This document shows positions 1 to 5,914 of a DNA stretch of 6,342 nucleotides, piece by piece. Every line of letters begins with the position of its first letter. Position 1 is the first letter of the stretch. Origin of the DNA: JANQRV01 sp964533785. GTDB taxonomy: Bacteria > Bacteroidota > Bacteroidia > Chitinophagales > Saprospiraceae. The translations under genes and the position numbers were made by a program. The DNA is taken from positions 1 to 6,342 of the forward strand of contig CAZHNG010000372.1 in the NCBI GenBank assembly GCA_964533785.1. Direction: 5' to 3'. The notes under the pieces are model-generated. The model made no database searches. It was not told the origin of the DNA and saw nothing but the letters and a program-made list of their open reading frames with translations.

Positions 1-5
1 AATTT

Positions 6-54
6 ACGCTAGACGCTAGACGCTAGACGCTAGACGCTAGACGCTAGACGCTAG
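6..54. repeat. Heptamer tandem repeat, seven exact copies of ACGCTAG
   Basis: Seven head-to-tail copies of the 7-bp unit ACGCTAG run without a single mismatch, and the array ends in ATGTAT. One more isolated copy lies at 267-273 and a partial copy (ACGCT) at 295-299, just before the permease start. No reading frame or CRISPR-like spacer is present. Exact identity of all copies suggests recent slippage-type expansion (inference). The array may extend only a few bases further left, since the first five bases of the window do not fit the unit. Confidence 0.95.
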
Positions 55-105
55 ATGTATTGGCTTTTAAACGTTGGGGCGATTCTTAATATTTAAGCTT
101 TAAGT

Positions 106-137
106 GGTTATGGGGTTATAAGGTTATAAAGTTATGT
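106..137 (+). repeat. Octamer array GGTTATNN, four copies (left arm of an inverted pair)
   Basis: Units are GGTTATGG, GGTTATAA, GGTTATAA and AGTTATGT, with an exact 8-bp period. The array is followed 28 bp later by the complementary array at 166-213, so the two could pair as an imperfect stem of roughly 24-32 bp. The same octamer type recurs at 5550-5581. Confidence 0.9.
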
Positions 138-165
138 GTGGGATAAATACTGGGCGTATTTTCAA

Positions 166-213
166 ATAACCCCATAATCCCATAACCCCATAACCCTATA
201 ACCCTATAACCCA
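166..213 (-). repeat. Octamer array ATAACCCN, six copies (right arm of an inverted pair)
   Basis: Six consecutive octamers are present: ATAACCCC, ATAATCCC, ATAACCCC, ATAACCCT, ATAACCCT and ATAACCCA. Read on the minus strand they are NGGGTTAT units, complementary to the array at 106-137. The last base of each unit varies while the core is nearly fixed, so period and core look conserved and one position drifts. It lies 93 bp upstream of the permease start. No promoter was recognised between the array and the gene. Confidence 0.92.
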
Positions 214-306
214 AAGCTATTAAATCAAGTAAAACTACCCCTACGTTAAAAGGTCAGTACAACTAAACGCTAGAGATCGATTTTTCAACTTTAAACGCTG
301 TGTATT

Positions 307-2190
307 ATGTATAAAAACTACCTAAAAACAGCCTTTCGAAATTTATGGAAATACAAGGGGTATACTTTGATCAACATACTCGGTTTAGCCATTGGTATCG
401 CTTGTGTGATTTTGATCATGTTGTATGTACAATCTGAGTTGAGTTATGATCAATATCACCCTAACAAAGATCGGATATACCGCTTGAATTTAGGATCAAC
501 CAATCCACAAACGGGGGAATACGTTGATCGTGCCATTGGGCCCTACCGCCTGGCTAAAGAATTAAAGGTGGATTTTACCGACGTTCCCAGTATTGTACGA
601 TTCGCTCCCCAGGGGCGGGAATTAGTAGAATATGAAGAAGAGTTATACCCCGAAGAACAACTGGCTTTTGCCGATCCTGATATTTTCCAGGTTTTTCACT
701 TTCCTTTGTTGGAAGGTAATCCGGAGACGGCCCTTGATGATCCTTTTTCAATAGTGGTTTCAGAATCGATTGCCAAAAAGTATTTTGGTCAGGATAACCC
801 CATGGGTAAAGAGCTGACGATACGCGACCGTTTGTTTAAAGTAACCGGAATAATGGAGGATGTTCCTGAAAATACACAATTGCAATACGATATACTGGTT
901 TCGATGAATTGTGGTGAGCAACTCTTTTCGCGAATCGTTCTGGAAAATTGGGGCGAAGGCTACGTGTCAACGTATATGATGTTGCCGGAAGGAAAAACAC
1001 CGGCCGATTATGCCGGACGCTTCGCTGATTTTATAGAGGTAAAACTGGAAGGCTGGAAAGAGTTTTCACCGCAGATCGTCATGCAGCCTTTGTCTTCGAT
1101 TTACTTGTATTCGACGGACATCCGTGCCTTTGAAAGTGGGGGAGGAGATATCACTTATGTGTATGCTTTTTCACTGATCGCATTATTTATTCTGATCATT
1201 GCGGCTATTAATTATATGAATCTGGCTACCGCGCGTTCCAGTGCACGTGCGGAGGAAGTAGGCATGCGGAAAGTAGTGGGGGCGGCCCGTTCGCAATTGG
1301 TCGGCCAATTTTTGAGCGAGAGTATCTTGTTGACAGTCATATCGGCCATAATATCCATCGGATTGGTTTATCTTTTTATGCCCGCCTTTAATCAATTGGC
1401 GGATCGGGAGATCGGATATTCAGTATTTCAGCATTGGCCGATTGTCTTAGGCTTACTCGGCGTGATCCTGCTGGTCGGTATTTTGGCGGGTAGCTATCCT
1501 GCATTGATTTTGTCCTCCTTTAAGCCAGTAGCCGTTTTTTCGGGGCAGCTAAATCAACGTCTTAAAGGCGCCACTTTAAGGAAAGTACTGGTTACGTTCC
1601 AGTTCGCGACTTCCATTTTCTTGTTGATCGTTACCGGCATCGTCTACCAACAACTACAGTATTGTAAAAACATGGATCTTGGTTTTGACAAAGACCATCT
1701 TCTGGTTATTCAGGGAACGCCTCCCAGTTTTCGTGGCAAATACGAGCAGTTTACAGAAAAATTGTTGACCAATCCGAAGGTTGTATCGGCGGCGGCCTCT
1801 TCCCGGGTACCGCCGGGGCGTTTAAGTAGTTCTTTTCGGGCGCGGGCGGAAGGAGTACCGGAAGACCAGCAAAGAGGTATGCAAACGGTATGGACAGACT
1901 TTGGTTTTATTGAAACGATGGGCTTTGAAATGGCTGCCGGCCGAAGCTTCCAACGAGAAATTACCGCTGATGCTACAACGGCGTTTGTCCTCAACGAAGC
2001 TGCCGTCAATGAAATCGGTTGGACCAACGAATCGGCCATCGGCAAAACTTTTGGTAGTTCGGAAATAAGCGATTGGAGTACCGGCCAGTGGGAAAACAGG
2101 GATGGCAAAGTGATCGGCGTGCTGAAGAACTTTCACTTCGAATCCCTCAAAGATGAAATTGTACCAACCGTATATTTTTTGGCAAGTTGA
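307..2190 (+). CDS. ABC transporter permease (MacB/FtsX type), C-terminally truncated
   Basis: This is a permease subunit of the MacB/FtsX-like ABC exporter family, which usually works with a separate LolD/MacB-type ATPase. The N-terminus (MYKNYLKTAFRNLWKYKGYT) and first membrane helix at about 19-41 are typical of Bacteroidota members and support the ATG start. A periplasmic MacB-PCD-like domain spans about 45-280. The first FtsX domain (helices about 283-305, 338-360 and 378-402) contains the usual EEVGMRKVVGA coupling region at about 316-326. A fifth helix lies at about 427-448, followed by most of a second periplasmic domain. The protein ends at ...FHFESLKDEIVPTVYFLAS. Family members are usually about 780-800 residues, so the second FtsX domain with its last three helices is missing. 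Reading past the TGA in all three frames gives no FtsX-like or hydrophobic sequence. It is probably a non-functional remnant. No ATPase gene is adjacent, and no Shine-Dalgarno is visible. Confidence 0.88.
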   Translation: MYKNYLKTAFRNLWKYKGYTLINILGLAIGIACVILIMLYVQSELSYDQYHPNKDRIYRLNLGSTNPQTGEYVDRAIGPYRLAKELKVDFTDVPSIVRFAPQGRELVEYEEELYPEEQLAFADPDIFQVFHFPLLEGNPETALDDPFSIVVSESIAKKYFGQDNPMGKELTIRDRLFKVTGIMEDVPENTQLQYDILVSMNCGEQLFSRIVLENWGEGYVSTYMMLPEGKTPADYAGRFADFIEVKLEGWKEFSPQIVMQPLSSIYLYSTDIRAFESGGGDITYVYAFSLIALFILIIAAINYMNLATARSSARAEEVGMRKVVGAARSQLVGQFLSESILLTVISAIISIGLVYLFMPAFNQLADREIGYSVFQHWPIVLGLLGVILLVGILAGSYPALILSSFKPVAVFSGQLNQRLKGATLRKVLVTFQFATSIFLLIVTGIVYQQLQYCKNMDLGFDKDHLLVIQGTPPSFRGKYEQFTEKLLTNPKVVSAAASSRVPPGRLSSSFRARAEGVPEDQQRGMQTVWTDFGFIETMGFEMAAGRSFQREITADATTAFVLNEAAVNEIGWTNESAIGKTFGSSEISDWSTGQWENRDGKVIGVLKNFHFESLKDEIVPTVYFLAS

Positions 2191-2198
2191 TTCTGCAT

Positions 2199-2254
2199 CG
2201 AGACAGAGTCATCTCTCGTAAGCATCAATCCTGCTTGCGAGAGACGCTGTCTCG
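2199..2254. repeat. Long hairpin directly after the permease break
   Basis: The left arm 2199-2224 begins CGAGACAG and ends CTCTCGTAAGCA. The right arm 2232-2254 begins TGCTTGCGAGAG and ends CTGTCTCG. The arms pair over about 22-23 positions, with a small internal bulge (left arm 3 nt longer) and a G-T pair, around the 7-nt loop TCAATCC. No T-run follows on either strand, so it is not a standard intrinsic terminator. It begins 9 bases after the permease stop. It could be a mobile-element end, a REP-like element or an RNA structure, and the sequence alone does not decide. Confidence 0.85.
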
Positions 2255-2362
2255 ACGCGGAAACATCCATTCTTTGAATGGTGTATCTCAATTTTCACGG
2301 TGATTGGGGGGCAGTTTTTAATGGTAATCTACAGTAGGGAATTTTTTCTTCGTGCTTCTTTG

Positions 2363-2377
2363 CCCGACTTAGTCGGG
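2363..2377. repeat. Small perfect hairpin CCCGAC-TTA-GTCGGG
   Basis: Six perfect base pairs close a three-base loop. It is the first member of a closely spaced series of stem-loops reaching 2503, spaced roughly 13-40 bp apart. Confidence 0.8.
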
Positions 2378-2417
2378 ATGAATTATTTGGCCTTATCGCC
2401 TTGGTATTGTTTTAGGT

Positions 2418-2460
2418 GAGCCTCTGTAGGCTCCAATTACCGTTAAGAACGCAAAGTTCT
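2418..2460. repeat. Two adjacent hairpins (GAGCCT-CTGT-AGGCTC and AGAAC-GCAAA-GTTCT)
   Basis: The first stem at 2418-2433 has six perfect pairs and a four-base loop. The second at 2446-2460 has five pairs and a five-base loop. They are 12 bp apart and both perfect, which is more than expected by chance in a short stretch. They could be parts of one folded RNA or separate repeat units. Confidence 0.75.
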
Positions 2461-2485
2461 ATTCCTTTGGTGTTTCTTCAGCGGT

Positions 2486-2503
2486 GGGTAAAAAATTTTG
2501 CCC
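2486..2503. repeat. Hairpin GGGTAAAA-AA-TTTTGCCC
   Basis: The arms 2486-2493 and 2496-2503 are complementary over eight positions, with one G-T pair. In RNA the innermost pair would open to give a four-base loop. C-rich sequence follows. On the minus strand the same stem is followed by CACC, not a T-run, so terminator function is not supported. Confidence 0.65.
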
Positions 2504-2587
2504 CCAAGTTTAAGCAATAGTACATGTAAAAGTTAGGAGAGCGTGTAATAAATAACCATCCTGGCTCAGGCCGGACGGTGTCGGCTC

Positions 2588-2610
2588 ATCCGCGCGATTA
2601 GTGGATTTTT
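2588..2610 (+). terminator. Possible intrinsic terminator (short stem plus T5)
   Basis: ATCCGC at 2588-2593 pairs with GTGGAT at 2601-2606 (one G-T pair) around a seven-base loop, and T's continue to 2610. The stem is short and only moderately G/C-rich. It lies about 400 bp past the permease stop, so if it works it may end a transcript from the hairpin region, not the permease message itself. Confidence 0.35.
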
Positions 2611-2621
2611 CTATTAACTGA

Positions 2622-2638
2622 GGGTGGGAAACCCACCC
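2622..2638. repeat. Perfect G/C-rich hairpin GGGTGGG-AAA-CCCACCC
   Basis: Seven perfect pairs close an AAA loop, giving a very stable stem. Sequence after it (AGGCCGACC on +, TCAGTTAATAG on -) has no T-run. It is the last of the hairpin series that starts at 2199. Confidence 0.85.
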
Positions 2639-2911
2639 AGGCCGACCTGCACACCAAATTCCCCAGCTGGACATATAAAAGCACACCCATTCCTTTGTAA
2701 GAAATAGACCTAATTGATTTCTGTAGCTACAATATTTATTTTATATTCAAATATAAAACATAAAATGTTTAAAGTCAAGCGAAGTAACCGAATTAGGGGG
2801 GAAAATTATATCAAAGCTTACAAATGCTTCTTGTTTTGCTATAAAAATTTAGCGCAAATTTGTTCCTGCCGCCTTTCTTTTCTTCCCTGGTTCCCTTACC
2901 CCTTTACTTCA

Positions 2912-3838
2912 TCAATCAGGTCCAGGTACAAACACCTCCGCCATCATACACCGGGCACTGCCGCCGCCGTAAGTCTCAATAATCTTAAGCGGACTATACA
3001 GTATCTCCGTATACTTTTTAATCTCAGCAATCTGTTTCTCCGTCAACGAATCATAGGCCTGTTTTGACATCACCAGGTAAGGCTTTCCTGTCGTTTTCGA
3101 CCTTACCTGCAGCATATTACCCGCAAAAGTCATCAATTGTATCAGCGTAATTTCGATGATTGCCTTTCCGGTCTCTTCAAATTTGGCCAAAAGCTTTTCC
3201 CGCTCTCTTTTATCCCTGATCGTTGCCATGCAAATGACCACAAAATCTTCCCCCAACGCCATCATCACATTGGTATGGTAAATGGGTTGCCCCAAACCGT
3301 CGACGGCATCAAAAACGATTACCTCGTATCCCATTTTATCACAAAAAGCTTCCAGTACTTTTTCATCCGTTCGCGGACTGTGACAGGCATAGGCTATTTT
3401 ATGATCCCGGTCCAGGATCAAACTGCCGGTACCCTCGAGCATCCGGTCTTCTTCTTCAAATTGTTCCAGTTGAAAATGCTCCCGGAACGAATACGTTTTC
3501 TGCAACTGCTCCACAATATCCTGCCGGCGCTCTAATCGCCTCACCGCCGAAAGCATGGGATAGGTAATGATGGTCCCATCGGTATGTGTCGTAATCCAAT
3601 TGTTGGGAAAAACAGCATCCGTCTTTACCGGCACTTCCGTATCCTCTACCACGATCACTTCAATGCCAACACTGCGCAGTTTTTCTACAAATGCATCAAA
3701 CTCCGCCACGGCACGCCGGCTGATCTCTTCCTTTGTCAATTCATCCTTATCCTGTTGAAAAGCGTTGCTCTCTGCGGTTTCAGGATTGAACCCGAAACGG
3801 GCAGGGCGTATCATCAATATGGTATCTGTTATCTGCAA
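2912..3838 (-). CDS. ctlX: CtlX-like citrulline/guanidino-group hydrolase (arginine deiminase superfamily)
   Basis: The 308-residue protein belongs to the amidinotransferase/arginine-deiminase fold family that includes citrulline utilization hydrolase CtlX. In Francisella this enzyme splits citrulline to ornithine, ammonia and CO2. Visible signatures are ILMIRPARFGFNPETAESNAFQ near residue 7, KTDAVFPNNW at 72-81 (Asp74), LEGTGSLILDR at 134-144, YHTN at 187-190 (likely catalytic His188), and GGGSARCMMAEVF at 291-303 (likely nucleophile Cys297). The superfamily's catalytic Cys and His therefore appear intact. No signal peptide is seen, so it should be cytoplasmic. The start is TTG at 3838. The only nearby ATG (3846) is out of frame, and starting at TTG gives MQITDTILMIRP, the N-terminus expected for the family. 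The gene follows the S8 protease on the same strand with a 90-bp gap. Family assignment is firm. The exact substrate is inferred. Confidence 0.88.
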   Translation of the reverse strand: MQITDTILMIRPARFGFNPETAESNAFQQDKDELTKEEISRRAVAEFDAFVEKLRSVGIEVIVVEDTEVPVKTDAVFPNNWITTHTDGTIITYPMLSAVRRLERRQDIVEQLQKTYSFREHFQLEQFEEEDRMLEGTGSLILDRDHKIAYACHSPRTDEKVLEAFCDKMGYEVIVFDAVDGLGQPIYHTNVMMALGEDFVVICMATIRDKREREKLLAKFEETGKAIIEITLIQLMTFAGNMLQVRSKTTGKPYLVMSKQAYDSLTEKQIAEIKKYTEILYSPLKIIETYGGGSARCMMAEVFVPGPD

Positions 3839-3861
3839 GGTATCATAATTTGGTTCTGCCG

Positions 3862-3869
3862 CGAATATA
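3862..3869 (-). promoter_or_regulatory. Possible Bacteroidota -7 element ahead of ctlX
   Basis: On the minus strand the sequence TATATTCG resembles the Bacteroidota -7 consensus TAnnTTTG and sits about 23 bp upstream of the TTG start. No convincing -33 TTTG lies at the expected spacing, so this is a weak call. If real, ctlX has its own promoter within the 90-bp gap after the protease gene. Confidence 0.25.
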
Positions 3870-3928
3870 GTTATTTCGTTCCCGAAGCACTGGCCATTAC
3901 TGGCACAGTATGCGGATTAAAAAACCGC

Positions 3929-5482
3929 CTATTCCACCAATGCCCGCACCGCCAAATGCGGCTGTATCAACTTCTTCGTCAACCGCGTATCCTGAGTGTT
4001 TTTCCCCGTTTGCGACAAGATCCGGTAAGCCTCCTGCGTCGTCAAATTAGGCTTAATGCTCTTCATCAATCCCACTAACCCCGCCACATAAGGCGTGGCC
4101 ATCGACGTACCATTAAAAGAAGCGTACTTGTTATCAGGCACCGTCGAATAAATATTCACGCCCGGCGCCGCTACCGCCATTTTGATATTATTCACCGTAT
4201 TCGAGAAAGAAGCCCGGTTGAGTTCTTCATCCAATGCGCTCACCCCGATCACGCCCGGCGTATTGACCGGAGAATAATCCTTCGCATCCATATTTGAATT
4301 ACCCGCAGCCGTGATGACGATGGCTCCCTTCTGATTAGCATAATCCACGGCTTTTTGGTAAGCCGTCTGACGGCTTTGCGAGGAGCGCCCGCCCAATGAC
4401 ATGGAGATCACATCGGCACCTTTATCCGCCGCTTCAATGATCCCTTTGATGATGCCCTGCTGGGTACCCATACCAAAATCACTCAGCACCTTGATACTGG
4501 TGATTTTCACCATCCCTTCGTTGGGACTGAAAGAGGCAATGCCGACACCGTTGTTCGATACGGCTGCCGCAATACCCGCACAGTGGGTGCCGTGCATTTT
4601 GACATCCCGGTCGTATTTCGATTGAGTCGATTTATAGTTTGCACGCAAATCCTCGTGTTTCCCATCTACCCCCGTATCCAGAATGGCGATCAATGCTTGC
4701 TTTTTGGGTTTTACCTTTTTCTGTTTGAGGTACTGGTACAACTTATCCACATTCATGGCTTCAAATCCCCATAAATGTTCCACTCCCGGATCATCGATAC
4801 CGAATTTGGGATCGACTCGCTTTTGCGATTCCGCCGGCATCGGGGCAATGGAAATGTTTTCGTTACCCTCCACCCAGTCGACGAAAGGGGCGTTTTCCAG
4901 CACTTCCTCAACGGCTGTGATGGTTTGGTAGTTGTTATCCAGTACGTCTACCAGGCAGTAATCATCCAATTCGGTGATGCCTTCATCGCCGGGGAAAAAG
5001 GCACGGCTGATGCGTACATCATAATCGGCCAGTAAAGCTTTGAGCTGCTGAACACTTGTGCCCGGTGCCACTTCTACCAGCCATTCCCCGTCGCTGGCCA
5101 ATAAGCTAGGAGCCAGGGCATCAACGGCTTGTTCCGCCTGCACCTGCTTTTCCTCCGGCGGATTTAACTTTTTCGTTTGCAGCAAATAAATAAATCCGCC
5201 GATCATCATAAATAATCCGACCAAAAAAGCACCGGTATTTCTTACCAACAATTGAAAGACGGTTCCTACGCCCGCCATAATCATCATATCGCGGAACAAA
5301 AAGGCAAATTTATCTTCCAGCGTCCCCGGAATAAACAAAAGACTACCGAAATAGACGATCATACTCAAAAAGAAAGCACTGCGCCATAATTTCGGTACCA
5401 ATTTCCGCGGCCCGAAATAAGACCAGGCGATTAGTAGGGAAGTGGCGATGATCAGGGTCGTTGGATAAAGTGACGGTATCAT
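3929..5482 (-). CDS. Membrane-anchored subtilisin-like serine protease (peptidase S8)
   Basis: This is a 517-residue subtilase with a complete catalytic set: Asp269 in AILDTGVDG, His297 in MHGTHCAGI, oxyanion Asn395 in TAAGNSN and nucleophile Ser460 in FNGTSMATPYVAGL. Instead of a cleavable signal peptide, the N-terminus has four hydrophobic segments at about 7-22, 35-52, 66-80 and 84-101. A basic loop (RKLVPKLWR, 26-34) after the first suggests by the positive-inside rule that both termini face outward, placing the protease outside the cytoplasmic membrane. Residues about 133-213 (EWLVEVAPGTSVQQLKALL to VDWVEGNENISI) look like an I9-type propeptide or inhibitor domain, so self-processing is likely. 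The chain ends soon after the S8 fold, with no secretion-sorting tail. ATG at 5482 is the natural start because the first helix begins at once. It may share a transcript with ctlX. The substrate is unknown. Confidence 0.92.
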   Translation of the reverse strand: MIPSLYPTTLIIATSLLIAWSYFGPRKLVPKLWRSAFFLSMIVYFGSLLFIPGTLEDKFAFLFRDMMIMAGVGTVFQLLVRNTGAFLVGLFMMIGGFIYLLQTKKLNPPEEKQVQAEQAVDALAPSLLASDGEWLVEVAPGTSVQQLKALLADYDVRISRAFFPGDEGITELDDYCLVDVLDNNYQTITAVEEVLENAPFVDWVEGNENISIAPMPAESQKRVDPKFGIDDPGVEHLWGFEAMNVDKLYQYLKQKKVKPKKQALIAILDTGVDGKHEDLRANYKSTQSKYDRDVKMHGTHCAGIAAAVSNNGVGIASFSPNEGMVKITSIKVLSDFGMGTQQGIIKGIIEAADKGADVISMSLGGRSSQSRQTAYQKAVDYANQKGAIVITAAGNSNMDAKDYSPVNTPGVIGVSALDEELNRASFSNTVNNIKMAVAAPGVNIYSTVPDNKYASFNGTSMATPYVAGLVGLMKSIKPNLTTQEAYRILSQTGKNTQDTRLTKKLIQPHLAVRALVE

Positions 5483-5513
5483 AGGTTGTTATTTTTTTAC
5501 TTGACACGAAGTG

Positions 5514-5529
5514 GTTTGGGTTCCCAAAC
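5514..5529. promoter_or_regulatory. 16-bp dyad upstream of the S8 protease, candidate operator
   Basis: GTTTGGGTTCCCAAAC has two perfectly complementary 7-bp half-sites around a 2-bp centre and lies 31 bp upstream of the protease ATG. Its size and location suit a dimeric regulator, but neither a promoter nor a cognate regulator gene is identifiable here. It could instead form a small hairpin in the leader. Confidence 0.35.
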
Positions 5530-5549
5530 TATTTCAACGTCTGTATAGT

Positions 5550-5597
5550 GGTTATTTGGTTATGTGGTTATACGGTTATTTGTTGAGGTGTTGAGGT
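5550..5597 (+). repeat. Octamer array: four GGTTATNN then two GTTGAGGT
   Basis: Units in order are GGTTATTT, GGTTATGT, GGTTATAC, GGTTATTT, GTTGAGGT and GTTGAGGT. The 8-bp period is kept exactly across a change of unit sequence. The GGTTATNN core matches the arrays at 106-137 and 166-213, over 5 kb away. It sits about 70 bp upstream of the S8 protease start. Confidence 0.9.
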
Positions 5598-5757
5598 AAT
5601 GAAAGTCAAACTGATGATCTATAAATGGTTTTACCTAAACCCATTTCTCAAGTCTTACCCCTTCTGGCGTCTGGGATCTCCAATCTGACATTCTATATTA
5701 ATCAAACGCTGACACAAAAGCAAATGTTTTAGACGAAGGGAAAAGACGACCGCTATT

Positions 5758-5809
5758 TTGTTTGCAAGTAAGGAGGCTACTTCGAAGTAGCCTCCTTACT
5801 TACAAACAA
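5758..5809. repeat. 52-bp near-perfect palindrome centred on TTCGAA
   Basis: The arms 5758-5783 and 5784-5809 are complementary at 25 of 26 positions (mismatch 5765/5802), with no spacer. The inner 36 bp are a perfect palindrome. As RNA it would form a very stable hairpin with a four-base TCGA loop. Neither strand continues with a T-run. It lies about 105 bp past the reverse-transcriptase stop, so it could end or protect that transcript, or be a REP-like element (inference). Confidence 0.92.
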
Positions 5810-5817
5810 TCTCACCC

Positions 5818-5872
5818 CACCGCCAAGAGCGCGAAGAGGCGCGAAGTGTTTTTCTTTGCGTGCTTTGCGTTG
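5818..5872. repeat. Imperfect G/C-rich inverted repeat (CGCGAAG / CTTTGCG type)
   Basis: CGCGAAGAGGCGCGAAG on the left faces CTTTGCGTGCTTTGCG on the right across a T-rich loop, and each arm itself repeats a GCGAAG or TTTGCG unit. Dispersed intergenic sequences of this GCGCAAAG/CTTTGCG style are familiar to me from Bacteroidota and some cyanobacteria (recollection, not checked). It lies between the reverse-transcriptase stop and the long palindrome. Confidence 0.6.
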
Positions 5873-5914
5873 AAACTCGCGAGTCTCTGAAAAATCCGTG
5901 TTCAACAAAACGTC

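Larger units (their letters stand above)
2191..2911. other. 721-bp gene-free region between convergent genes, rich in hairpins
   Basis: This gap separates the broken permease (+) from ctlX (-). I see no open frame that looks like protein. The left two thirds (2199-2640) hold a chain of at least seven hairpins, the clearest of which are listed separately. A smaller one is GCCG/CGGC at 2570-2585. The right third (about 2640-2911) is mostly A/T-rich and unremarkable. It includes a weak AAATTT-AGCGC-AAATTT dyad at 2845-2861, which on the minus strand is followed by two more T's and could be a feeble ctlX terminator. The region does not match tRNA, tmRNA, SRP RNA or RNase P RNA as far as I can judge by eye. 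Confidence 0.6.
5483..5914. other. 432-bp gene-free region between the reverse transcriptase and the S8 protease
   Basis: No protein-like frame is visible. Contents by position are a 16-bp dyad close to the protease start, octamer repeats at 5550-5597, an unremarkable stretch at about 5600-5757, a long palindrome at 5758-5809 and an imperfect hairpin repeat at about 5818-5872. I looked for an A-rich AAC-type template repeat, as expected for a DGR, and saw none here. Confidence 0.7.

Noticed and set aside
6..54. Tandem units as a CRISPR array
   Set aside because: The units are 7 bp with no spacers between them, so this is a simple tandem repeat.
166..213. CCCTATAA-like units as a telomere
   Set aside because: The array is internal, short, paired with an opposite-strand copy and flanked by bacterial genes. 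Only the superficial C-rich look suggests a telomere.
1183..2136. Minus-strand open frames inside the permease gene
   Set aside because: They lie antisense to a clearly conserved permease and their translations show no recognisable domain or sensible composition.
2191..2310. A frameshift in place of a true truncation of the permease
   Set aside because: Reading on in all three frames gives no hydrophobic helices or FtsX motif before the next stops, so the missing domain is absent and not shifted.
2714..3067. Plus-strand open frame of 117 codons overlapping the ctlX 3' end
   Set aside because: More than a third of it is antisense to conserved ctlX catalytic-end sequence, and the rest is A/T-rich spacer with no family resemblance.
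3888..3928. Intrinsic terminator after the S8 protease
   Set aside because: Weak stems (GCGG/CCGC; ACTGGCC with a bulge) are present, but the T-run falls inside the loop and not after a stem.
3584..4078. Plus-strand open frame spanning the ctlX-protease gap
   Set aside because: It is antisense to both conserved genes and its translation is a shadow with no domain.
5483..5914. A DGR template repeat downstream of the reverse transcriptase
   Set aside because: I saw no adenine-rich AAC-type repeat and no second near-copy in the window. The region holds only short repeats and hairpins.
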